From Vulcanimicrobiota bacterium (GTDB lineage Bacteria; Vulcanimicrobiota; Vulcanimicrobiia; Vulcanimicrobiales; Vulcanimicrobiaceae), in NCBI GenBank assembly GCA_003164495.1, contig PLTN01000162.1, forward strand, positions 1 to 64,000: 64,000 nucleotides of DNA, read 5' to 3'. Shown one piece after another: positions 24,157 through 31,884 of this stretch. Numbering within the stretch: the stretch's first letter is position 1; each line of letters opens with the position of its first letter. The notes beneath the pieces are model-generated. The model was not told the DNA's origin, did no database searches, and saw only the letters and a program-made list of their open reading frames with translations. The position numbers and the translations under genes are program-made.

Positions 24157-25562
24157 GACGCGAACTCCCGGACATCGACGATGTGTCCCGCCACCGCGAC
24201 GGCCGCGGCGGTCGCCGGGCTCGCGAGGTGGGTGATGCTTTGCGGACCCTGACGATTCGGGAAGTTCCGCGCGATCGTCGAAACGGCGCGACGGCGCGGC
24301 CCGAGCAACTCCGTGAAGCCGTTGCCCTGACCACCGCACATCGAGCAGCCCGGCTCACCCCAATGGAAACCGGCAGCTTGAAAGATGACGTCGAGTCCCT
24401 CCGCTTCGGCTTGACGTTTCACCGCTTGCGATCCCGGAATCACCCACGCATCGAGCGATTTCGCGACGGTCCGTCCCTTGGCGACCGCTGCGGCGCTGCG
24501 CAGATCCGAGATGCGGTTGTTCGCGCACGAGCCGATAAAGACAAAATCTACCGGCGTTCCGGCGATCGGTGCGCCCGGCGTGAGGTTCGTATAGGCCAGC
24601 GCCGCTTCGAGCACGGCCCGGCGTTCGCGATCCGGTTCGTCGACCGGATTGGGAACGTTCTCGCTGATCCCGATGACGAAGTCCGGGCTCGGACCCCACG
24701 TGATGAGCGGTTCAACCCGGCTTACGTCGATCGTTACGTCGCGATCAAACACCGCGTCGTCGTCCGACGCGAGCTGTAGCCAATCGCGTACGGCAACATC
24801 CCAGTCGGCGCCCGACGGCGCGTACCGGCGCCCGTTGAGGTAGTCGACGGTCGTGCTATCCGGTGCGATCATCACCACCCGGGCGCCGAGTTCGACCCCC
24901 ACGTTGCAACACGTTAAGCGGCCTTCCATCGGCATCGCGCGGATCACCGGCCCGGCAAGTTCAACCGCGTAACCGGCGGCGCCGGCGATGCTCAGCTCGC
25001 GCAGCACGTGCAGCATCATGTCTTTCGCGGTGATGCCGGTGCCGGGCGTTCCCACCAGCGAGATGCGCATGACCGGCGGCTTCTTGAGGATGCTGGTTTG
25101 CGTTGCGAGCGTATGCAATACGTCGCTCGCGGTCGACGCCCACGCCATCGCACCGAGCGCGCCCGACGTGCACGCGTGACTGTCGAGCACGGTGAACGTG
25201 CTTCCGGGCCACGCGATGGCGAGCTCCGGCGCGACGATACTGGTGATGCCTTGGTCCGGATCGTCCGCATCGAGGTGCGTGACTCCGAATTGCGTCGCTT
25301 TGTCGTGCATCATGTCGGTCCACGAATTGCGCCGCGACACACTTTTCGCAGCGCCTTCAACCAGCGTCGGAACCGTATGGTCGGACACGGCAAACGTGCG
25401 TTTGGGAAACCGCAACGGGAGGCTGCGTTCTTTGAGCTGCACGAATTGCGGGGACGAGAGGTCGGTGAGCATCTGTGCGTCGACGAAGATGAGGGCGAAG
25501 CCATCTCCAAGGTCCTTTACCACATGGCGGTCCCATATTTTCTCGAACAGCGTTTTGCCCAT
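24153..25562 (-). CDS. leuC: LeuC-like hydro-lyase large subunit (4Fe-4S)
   Basis: This 469-aa member of the aconitase superfamily starts with MGKTLFEKIWDRHVV, typical of LeuC. The [4Fe-4S] cysteines are in FIGSCANNRISDLR and in CSMCGG near the C-terminus, followed by ARNFPNRQGP. DSHACTSGALGAMAW and CNVGVELGARVVMIAPD are other family blocks. ATG 25,562 is the only start giving the right length. It heads the leuC-leuD-tctC-tctA-tctB operon, in which every junction overlaps by four bases. Substrate may be isopropylmalate or a related acid. Confidence 0.88.
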   Translation of the reverse strand: MGKTLFEKIWDRHVVKDLGDGFALIFVDAQMLTDLSSPQFVQLKERSLPLRFPKRTFAVSDHTVPTLVEGAAKSVSRRNSWTDMMHDKATQFGVTHLDADDPDQGITSIVAPELAIAWPGSTFTVLDSHACTSGALGAMAWASTASDVLHTLATQTSILKKPPVMRISLVGTPGTGITAKDMMLHVLRELSIAGAAGYAVELAGPVIRAMPMEGRLTCCNVGVELGARVVMIAPDSTTVDYLNGRRYAPSGADWDVAVRDWLQLASDDDAVFDRDVTIDVSRVEPLITWGPSPDFVIGISENVPNPVDEPDRERRAVLEAALAYTNLTPGAPIAGTPVDFVFIGSCANNRISDLRSAAAVAKGRTVAKSLDAWVIPGSQAVKRQAEAEGLDVIFQAAGFHWGEPGCSMCGGQGNGFTELLGPRRRAVSTIARNFPNRQGPQSITHLASPATAAAVAVAGHIVDVREFAS

Positions 25563-25653
25563 CACTTTGGGCGCTTCGCGCCGTCGCCCCGGTCGTCCGC
25601 CCTGCGATGCCGGTCGTAGAGGCCGCCGGTCATTTCTTGGGTATGAATCTGCT

Positions 25654-25821
25654 ATGGATACAAAAAACGTGCCGGCCGACGATGACTTCGAGGACGAGAT
25701 CGAACGGGCGGTCGACGACATGCGCGAGGGCGTCCTGGCAGCCGATGTTACCGGCATGGTCCAGAGCGAAGGGTCACGCGTCGTCGAGCTGCTCGATGAA
25801 GAAGAAACCCCACCCAAGTAG
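25654..25821 (+). CDS. Small acidic hypothetical protein
   Basis: This very acidic 55-aa protein (ADDDFEDEIERAVDDMREG) was not recognised. It starts at ATG 25,654 and ends three bases before the GTG of the glycosidase-like gene, so the two are probably translated from one message. It lies divergent to leuC. No signal peptide or Cys is present. Coding status rests on its spacing and amphipathic helix and is moderate. Confidence 0.5.
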   Translation: MDTKNVPADDDFEDEIERAVDDMREGVLAADVTGMVQSEGSRVVELLDEEETPPK

Positions 25822-25824
25822 GTC

Positions 25825-26811
25825 GTGCGTTTTGCGGTAGGCGTCAACCACACGCCGCGGTGGCACGATTTCAATGCGGGCACGATTCAAGCGGATCTTG
25901 CCGGCATCGTTGGTGCCGGCATCACCGATGTCCGGTTTTTGGTGCCGTGGGATGGGCCACCGTCCGTGCTCGAACAGCTCGAGGCATTCGTTGGGCTCAT
26001 TGCGGACGCCGGTCTGCGCTGTCTCCCGTCGCTAACGTGTACAGCCGGAATCGGCAATATCTACAGCGGTACGCTTCTGGAGCGCCAGGTGGCGTTTGCC
26101 CGCGACGCCGGTTCGCGGTTGCGTGCGCATCCCGCGATCGTCGCCTGGGATATCGGGCATGCCTTCACGACCGTGAGCCCGCCGCCCGGTGGGAAAGTCA
26201 CCTCCGGAGAGCACGCGAGCGAACCCGCGGCGGAACGGACGCTGGCGGGGTGGTCGAAGAGCCTCGCCGATGCGTTTCGGACGGCGTCCGGCCTCCCGGC
26301 CACGGTTGGAACGACCAGCGATGATCTAACCCACGACAACAACGTACGCCTCGCGACGCTGTGCGTGCCGCTGAGCTTTGCATCGATTCAAGGCTCGAAC
26401 GTTTCGCTGGACTTCGCTCGCGACCGCCTCGATGTCGAAGGGCTGCCGTTTCTCGCTATGCTGACGGCGGCGTTTTCGTTCAAGCCCACGTTTGTCACGG
26501 GGTTTGGGAACCCGTCATATCCGTATTACACGGATGACGAGAATGCCGCGTACTGTACGCAGGTGCTCGAACGTCTTCACCAAGATGGGCGGCTCGGGGC
26601 GTATTGGTTCACTTGGCCGGGCAGCGAGAGCTCCGTCACGGCGGCCCTCGGGGCGTTTGCCCAGGAAAGGCCGGAGACGGTGAAGCCTCGGGACATGCCG
26701 ATGATCTCGAGCACGTACTACTATCGCACGCTCCCGGCGAGCACGCAGACGCTCTACGACGCGTTCCTCAGTTTTATCGCAGACCGCCGCCGTCCCCTAA
26801 TGTCATCCTGA
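25825..26811 (+). CDS. TIM-barrel glycoside hydrolase-like protein
   Basis: This 328-aa protein has the pattern of a GH5/clan-A-like (beta/alpha)8 barrel: NHTPRWHDFNAGTIQADLAG at the N-terminus, GITDVRFLVPWDGP, AWDIGHAF where the catalytic acid NE is usual (here D-I-G-H), and GAYWFTWPG near strand eight. The acid Glu after strand four is not clear, so activity is uncertain. No signal peptide is visible. Start is GTG 25,825, next to the 55-aa gene. The stop codon lies in a REP-like repeat, so the last residues (MSS) come from that repeat. Confidence 0.65.
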   Translation: MRFAVGVNHTPRWHDFNAGTIQADLAGIVGAGITDVRFLVPWDGPPSVLEQLEAFVGLIADAGLRCLPSLTCTAGIGNIYSGTLLERQVAFARDAGSRLRAHPAIVAWDIGHAFTTVSPPPGGKVTSGEHASEPAAERTLAGWSKSLADAFRTASGLPATVGTTSDDLTHDNNVRLATLCVPLSFASIQGSNVSLDFARDRLDVEGLPFLAMLTAAFSFKPTFVTGFGNPSYPYYTDDENAAYCTQVLERLHQDGRLGAYWFTWPGSESSVTAALGAFAQERPETVKPRDMPMISSTYYYRTLPASTQTLYDAFLSFIADRRRPLMSS

Positions 26812-26825
26812 GCTTGTCGAAGGAT
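26801..26825. repeat. REP-like dispersed repeat motif
   Basis: The sequence TGTCATCCTGAGCTTGTCGA and the five bases after it (AGGAT) match a motif I know as an abundant intergenic repeat in many bacterial genomes. It sits between convergent genes and provides the stop codon of the 25,825 gene. Only one copy is seen in this window. Confidence 0.55.
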
Positions 26826-26831
26826 CGCCAC

Positions 26832-27887
26832 TTACTTGTCTTTGGCCCAGGCTAGTTGGGCTTGGGCGCATTCGATGTGGAGATTCATGAAGCGGTCGAC
26901 GTCGTCTTTGTTGACGAAAGGGTTTGGATCGCCCGGCTTTCGCGCCCGTACGGCGTCGAGTTTTTGCAGCGTGTTGTCGTACTCGGCGTGGATGTGGATG
27001 ATCGTGTCCACGCCGGCTTGGTCTTCGAGATCTTTGAAGCGCTGCGATGAGGCAATATAGGTGGTGCTCATCGCCGCCATGTCGGGGAACATCTGGACCC
27101 CTTCCTGGACGAGACGCATGAAATCCCCACCGAGCATCCCGGCCATGTGCCGCTGGTTGCCGTCCTTGAGCGGAAAGATGATGGAGAGATTTCCGGGCGT
27201 GGACGTCGGCGTTGAGTACAGCGTTACCGTCGTGTCGCCGAGGGTGAGCTTCTCACCGTCGTAGGCGACCATGTCTTTCGTTGGCTTGACGCTCGCCGGG
27301 GAGTTGTCTTTCGCCAGCAGATCCCAATCGATCGCCGACATGATCACGTGCGCCGACGGCACCATCTTCTTCAGCGCGTTGATGCCCCACGATTGATCCG
27401 AATGCGACCGCACTACGATCGCATATTTGATGTTGGCCGGATCCAAACCGAAGGTTTTCAGCTCGTTCAAGAGCTCCGGAGTCACCCACGGGAAGTTCGT
27501 GTTGAGCAGAATGATCCCGGCTGACGTGGTGAGCGCCCACGTCGATTCCGTTTGCGTTCCAATATAATAAAGGTTGTCGAACACCCGAACCGGCGGCACG
27601 TACCACTGGTCGCGCGGGGTCGGCACCAGCTTCTCTTTTTCTTCCGGCTCGCCGGCACCGACGAACGGCGGCTTCGCGCCGGCCTTCGGTTGCGTGCAGA
27701 CCAGCTTGAACAGCGAGCCGTAGCTCTGCCACGGCTTCGCGTTCGGCGTCGACGGCGATACGTCGGCCATCGCCGCGGCCACGTGCGCCTGCGCCGCCGA
27801 CATCGCCTGACCGTTCGCGTCAGAGGTGATGCCGCCGGCGAGCAATGCCGTGCACAGCGCTGCCCCGCAGAAACGTTGCAAGCTCAC
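26832..27887 (-). CDS. Metallo-beta-lactamase-fold protein with degenerate metal site
   Basis: This 351-aa protein has a signal peptide and the fold of B3-type metallo-hydrolases (LYYIGTQTESTWALTTSAGI, then IILLNTNF). The metal motif HxHxDH is replaced by RSHSDQ at residues 160-165, so two of the usual His ligands are Arg and Gln. A later His is kept in HIHAEYDNT. Zinc hydrolase activity is therefore doubtful; a binding or altered-metal role is possible. GTG 27,887 overlaps the stop of the binding-protein gene by GTGA, placing it last in the Rieske operon. Confidence 0.8.
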   Translation of the reverse strand: MSLQRFCGAALCTALLAGGITSDANGQAMSAAQAHVAAAMADVSPSTPNAKPWQSYGSLFKLVCTQPKAGAKPPFVGAGEPEEKEKLVPTPRDQWYVPPVRVFDNLYYIGTQTESTWALTTSAGIILLNTNFPWVTPELLNELKTFGLDPANIKYAIVVRSHSDQSWGINALKKMVPSAHVIMSAIDWDLLAKDNSPASVKPTKDMVAYDGEKLTLGDTTVTLYSTPTSTPGNLSIIFPLKDGNQRHMAGMLGGDFMRLVQEGVQMFPDMAAMSTTYIASSQRFKDLEDQAGVDTIIHIHAEYDNTLQKLDAVRARKPGDPNPFVNKDDVDRFMNLHIECAQAQLAWAKDK

Positions 27888-28837
27888 GAAACCACCGTTT
27901 GCAGCAGCTCGCGCGCGTCGAACCGTTGCGGGATGTTCTTGTATTTCGCCATCAGGTCGATCACGGGCTGAATCGCCGACGGCTCGACCGTGGCGGGCGT
28001 GAAGCCGTGCCGCATCTCGACGGCCACCTTCGGGTCCATGCCCGAATACGAGGCGAAGATCTGGCTCGTCTCCGCGACGTGCGCGTTGCTGTAGGCCGCC
28101 GCGCGCTGGAGCACCTTGGCAAAACGCGCAACGGTGTCTTGATTCTTCGCTGCATAATCGCGGCTCGAGAAATAGACGACCTCGAGGATCGGGCGCTCGT
28201 AGCCGGTCAGCTCGTCGATGAAAAAGCGCAGTTTTCCGGCGCGCACGTCCTGCATCATCACGGGCTCGGCAACCAATCCGGCGTCGATCCGGCCTTGCTC
28301 GATCGCGGCCGACGCGGCGGCGTTGGGCGGCAGCTCGATGAATTTCACGGTTGATGAATCGCCGCCGCGCGCATCGATGATCGCGCGCAAGCCGAGGTAG
28401 GCGATGTCGCCGATCGCCGAGCACGAGACCACCTTTCCCTGGAGATCGAGCGGCGTGCGCAGCGGTGAATTCGCAGCCACCACGATGCCTGCGGTCGCAA
28501 CGTCTTTCCGGTAGATGATCGACGGCGCCAGAATGGCAAACGGAAGATTCCGCGCATACGCCGCGATGATCGACGTGATGCTCGCCATCCCGATGTCCTT
28601 CGCGCCGCCCACGATCGATTGCGCGACCACCGCGCCGGTCGTCGCCTGCTGCCAATCGACGTCGAGACCGGCCTGGCGAAACAGCCCGGCATTCAGCGCA
28701 TAGAGAAACGGCCGGACGGCGTCGGCGACGGAGGCGATGAACCGCACCGGCGTCAGCGTCGCGTTCTGTGCCAGCGCCGCCGGCGTTGCTGCGGCAAGCA
28801 GCGCTCCTTGGATCAACGCCGCGCGTGTAATCGCCAT
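27884..28837 (-). CDS. SsuA/NMT1-like ABC solute-binding protein
   Basis: This 317-aa periplasmic protein has a signal peptide (ALIQGALLAAATPAALAQN) and the NMT1/THI5-SsuA fold: NAGLFRQAGLDVDWQ, GAKDIGMAS, then KVVSCSAIGDIAYLGLRAII. Relatives bind sulfonates, thiamine precursors or aromatic acids for ABC import. No ABC permease or ATPase is nearby. ATG 28,837 overlaps the Rieske oxygenase stop by one base (ATGA), so it is the second gene of that operon and may bring the oxygenase its substrate. Confidence 0.85.
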   Translation of the reverse strand: MAITRAALIQGALLAAATPAALAQNATLTPVRFIASVADAVRPFLYALNAGLFRQAGLDVDWQQATTGAVVAQSIVGGAKDIGMASITSIIAAYARNLPFAILAPSIIYRKDVATAGIVVAANSPLRTPLDLQGKVVSCSAIGDIAYLGLRAIIDARGGDSSTVKFIELPPNAAASAAIEQGRIDAGLVAEPVMMQDVRAGKLRFFIDELTGYERPILEVVYFSSRDYAAKNQDTVARFAKVLQRAAAYSNAHVAETSQIFASYSGMDPKVAVEMRHGFTPATVEPSAIQPVIDLMAKYKNIPQRFDARELLQTVVS

Positions 28838-30099
28838 CAGAAGCGGACCAGCAGTTCCGCCTGCAGCGCTTCGTGCCAATCGGCACCCGGCTCGACGGTG
28901 TGGTTCCCGCCGCGCAACGCGCGGAACGTGGCCGGATCGGTGCCGCGCGGCGAGCCGCCGGCCTCGACCGTGTCGACCGCTTCGAGCAACAGCCGGCGCA
29001 ACACGATCACGGCGCGATCGGTCGTGCCGAGATGTTCGCGCGAACGGTCGACGATCGGTCCCATCCCCACTTGCAGCGCGATGTCTTGCGTGTTGATTCC
29101 GGGGATGCCAGTAAACGTGCGCTTCTGCAAGTCGCGGTCGATGAAGAAGTCGTTCGAGAGCCGTGCCTTGAGTCGAAACGGACGCTCGGGATCGAGGTCC
29201 TCCGGACCGCGCCCGATCTCGTGTTCCGATTCGTCGATGAACTTCTGCGTCAGCGGCACGGCCGGGTTGTCCGAGTACATGAAGTTGTAGATCACCGTGT
29301 GCTCGTCGTCCATCGGCACCCAGTAGTGGCCGTTGATCGTCAGGATCTCCGGATCGAAGGCATGGTTCTGCCCCCGGATCTGCATCACCGGCATCACGTA
29401 GTGATAGACGCGCACGTGCTGCAAATCGCCGCGTGACCGGATCCCGGTATACAGATAACCGTAATCGGTCGGTTCGACTTCGATGCGCGGAACCGTGGCG
29501 TCGTAATTGCTCAAGAACGAGCGGTCGCCGATCTTCTGGTTGTGCAAGATCAGCACGTGCGCAGAATCGAAGCCGCCTTCGACGGCCTGCAGGTAGTTGC
29601 AGTCCTCGTATGTCTTCGAGACGTGGCGATGCGTCGCCGGAGCGCGCAGCAGTTCGCCGTCGGGCGGCGCGGGTTGAAACTCGGGCGGTCCCATATAGGT
29701 CCACAACATCCCGCCCGCTTCGTAGGTCGGGTACGCGTTGATCGTCACCTTCGATTTGAAGAGCGAGTCCGGCGGTTCCGACGGCATGTCGACGCAGGCG
29801 CCGTCGCGGTCGAACTTCCAGCCGTGGTAGACGCAGCGCAAGCCGCACTCTTCGTTGCGGCCGAAAAACATCGGCGCGCGGCGGTGCGGACAGAACGCAT
29901 CGACGAGTCCAACCTTCCCGTCGCTATCGCGAAACGCAACCAAATCCTCGCCGAGGATGCGCACGCGTATGGGCGCGCCGTCACGATCGGGAAGTTCGCT
30001 CGACAGCGCCGCCGGCAGCCAATAGCGCCGCAGCGTCTCGCCCATCGGTGTTCCGCGGCCGACTCGCGTCAAACGTTCGTTCTCTTGCGGCGTCAACAT
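28837..30099 (-). CDS. Rieske non-heme iron oxygenase, phthalate-dioxygenase type
   Basis: This 420-aa oxygenase component has a Rieske [2Fe-2S] site CPH (70-72) and CVYH (89-92). The catalytic domain follows with DCNYLQAVEGGFDSAHVLILH, giving bridging Asp178 and iron ligands His181 and His186. It matches the phthalate 4,5-dioxygenase / vanillate O-demethylase group, which hydroxylates or demethylates aromatic acids using an external reductase. ATG 30,099 has an AGGAG site about ten bases upstream. It heads the operon with a binding protein and an MBL-fold gene. No reductase is adjacent; the ferredoxins at 46,555 and 62,825 are candidates only by inference. Confidence 0.92.
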   Translation of the reverse strand: MLTPQENERLTRVGRGTPMGETLRRYWLPAALSSELPDRDGAPIRVRILGEDLVAFRDSDGKVGLVDAFCPHRRAPMFFGRNEECGLRCVYHGWKFDRDGACVDMPSEPPDSLFKSKVTINAYPTYEAGGMLWTYMGPPEFQPAPPDGELLRAPATHRHVSKTYEDCNYLQAVEGGFDSAHVLILHNQKIGDRSFLSNYDATVPRIEVEPTDYGYLYTGIRSRGDLQHVRVYHYVMPVMQIRGQNHAFDPEILTINGHYWVPMDDEHTVIYNFMYSDNPAVPLTQKFIDESEHEIGRGPEDLDPERPFRLKARLSNDFFIDRDLQKRTFTGIPGINTQDIALQVGMGPIVDRSREHLGTTDRAVIVLRRLLLEAVDTVEAGGSPRGTDPATFRALRGGNHTVEPGADWHEALQAELLVRF

Positions 30100-30200
30100 A
30101 CGCGGAGATCTCCTAAGATGCGAAGCGGAGGGGAGCGCGACTTGCGTCGGCAAAGCGTTTTCTGCGTGCTTTCGCCGCCGCCTTCGGAGGGTTCATCGTC

Positions 30201-31163
30201 ATGGCCGTTTCCCGTGCTCACGCGCTCACCATTATGGCGGGTGCTGCGCTCGTCTTTCCGGCCGCGGGCAGCGCGCAAGCCCCGGCGGTTCTGCGCATCG
30301 GGACGCCCGGCAACGACGGCAACGCCCTCGCCTACTACGCTTTTGAGAACGGCGTCTTTCGCAAGTACGGCATCACGGCCCAAATCCAGACCATCCGCAC
30401 GGGCAGCGGCTCGGGGATCGCGGGCGCCGTCATCGGCGGCGCGCTCGATGTCGGTGAAGGCGATATCATTGCTGTCGCAGCCGCACGGGAGCACGGGCTG
30501 CCGCTGCTGTTGATCGCACCGTCGTTTCTTCATCGCGGGCCAGCGCCGGTCAGCGCATTGATCGTGGCTAAGAACTCCACGATCCATACCGGCGCCGACC
30601 TCAACGGCGCAACGATCGCGGTTCCGTCGCTCACGGGTCCGGCGAAGCTCGTGACCGTTGCATGGTTGCAAAAGAACGGTACCGATCTTGCATCGGTCAA
30701 ATACGTCGAACTCCCGCAAACCGCGATGGCTGCGGCGATCGCCCGCGGCACCGTCGCCGCCGCGACGACGACCGAGCCGAACCTGGCCGGCGCGCTCGAC
30801 GACGTGCGCGTCCTCGGCTACGTCTACGATGCGATCGGGAACCCGCTGCAAGTCTCAGGCTGGTTTGCAACGGAGGACTGGATCCGCGCCAACACCGATG
30901 TCGCCCGGCGCTTCGTTGCGGCCTTGCGCGAATCGGCCGCGTGGGCGAACAACCCGAAGAATCACGCCGCGTCGGCCGCCATTCTTCAGAAATACACGCC
31001 GTTCAGCTCGGACTTACTGCCGAAGATGCATCGCGCGCAATACGGCGAGTTCTTCGACCCGGCGACGATGCAGCCGCTGCTCGATGCGGCCTACGACCAG
31101 AAGTCGCTGCAAAAGCGCATCGTAGCGAAGGACCTGCTCAGCAGCGTCGCCGCTACGCACTAG
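30201..31163 (+). CDS. NMT1-like solute-binding protein, paralogue A
   Basis: This 320-aa secreted binding protein (signal peptide ending GSAQA) of the NMT1 family contains ALDVGEGDIIAVAAA and, near the C-terminus, WANNPKNHAASAAIL and KYTPFSSDLLPKMHRAQYGE. The gene at 38,514 shares these blocks closely, so the two are paralogues. It is divergent from the Rieske operon across a 101-bp gap, and overlaps the sirtuin gene tail-to-tail by 11 bp. No transporter membrane genes are present. Confidence 0.88.
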   Translation: MAVSRAHALTIMAGAALVFPAAGSAQAPAVLRIGTPGNDGNALAYYAFENGVFRKYGITAQIQTIRTGSGSGIAGAVIGGALDVGEGDIIAVAAAREHGLPLLLIAPSFLHRGPAPVSALIVAKNSTIHTGADLNGATIAVPSLTGPAKLVTVAWLQKNGTDLASVKYVELPQTAMAAAIARGTVAAATTTEPNLAGALDDVRVLGYVYDAIGNPLQVSGWFATEDWIRANTDVARRFVAALRESAAWANNPKNHAASAAILQKYTPFSSDLLPKMHRAQYGEFFDPATMQPLLDAAYDQKSLQKRIVAKDLLSSVAATH

Positions 31164-31884
31164 CCCGCGCGAGGATTGCGGGCAACGCGGTCTCGGTCCC
31201 GGCCCGCAGCGCGAGCACGTTCGGTCCGCCGGTTGCGTCGGGGTTGATTTCGATGACCGCCACGCTCTCATCGCCGACGCGACCCAACGACGCGGCGGGA
31301 TAGACCACCAGCGACGTTCCGGCAATGATGATGAGGTCGGCGGACTGCGATTCGCCCGCCGCGCTTTCCCACGCGCCTTCCGGTAACGATTCCCCGAACC
31401 ACACGACGTTCGGCCGCAGCTTGCCGCCGCAAGCGTGCGCGATCCGCGCGAGATCGAACGGGGCATCCAGCACCTCGCGATACGCGCAACCGGTACAACG
31501 GACGGTTTGGAGGTCGCCGTGAAGTTCGACCAGCGCCCGCGACCCCGCCCGCTTCTGCAGCCCGTCGACGTTCTGCGTTGCGTGAAACACATGGGGCACA
31601 ACGCGCTCGAGTTCGGCCAGCGCACGATGCCCGGCGTTCGGTTCGGCCGCGGCATAGGCCGCGAAGCGCTCGTTGTACCACGTCCACACGAGTACCGGAT
31701 CGTGCTCGAACCCGGCCCGGCTCGCCAGCTCCGCGAACGACTTCTCGCGCCAATAGCCGCCATCGCCGCGAAACGTTTTCAGACCCGAGCCGACGCCCAT
31801 CCCCGCACCGGTGAGGACGAACACGCGTTGCGCTGCCCGCAACAACGCGGCCGCTCGCCCAATGCCGTCCGCGTCTAGCGACAT
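31153..31884 (-). CDS. cobB: Sir2-family NAD-dependent deacylase
   Basis: This 243-aa sirtuin has a nucleotide loop GAGMGVGSGLKTFRG (residues 26-40), TQNVDGL at 103-109, general base His122 (ELHGDL) and VWFGESLP. It would remove acyl groups from lysine using NAD+. The zinc ribbon has Cys130, Cys133 and Cys152, but the fourth ligand position holds Ala149 (His150 is next to it), so the structural zinc may be altered. The start overlaps the end of the MocR gene by 10 bases, suggesting one transcript. Confidence 0.9.
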   Translation of the reverse strand: MSLDADGIGRAAALLRAAQRVFVLTGAGMGVGSGLKTFRGDGGYWREKSFAELASRAGFEHDPVLVWTWYNERFAAYAAAEPNAGHRALAELERVVPHVFHATQNVDGLQKRAGSRALVELHGDLQTVRCTGCAYREVLDAPFDLARIAHACGGKLRPNVVWFGESLPEGAWESAAGESQSADLIIIAGTSLVVYPAASLGRVGDESVAVIEINPDATGGPNVLALRAGTETALPAILARASA

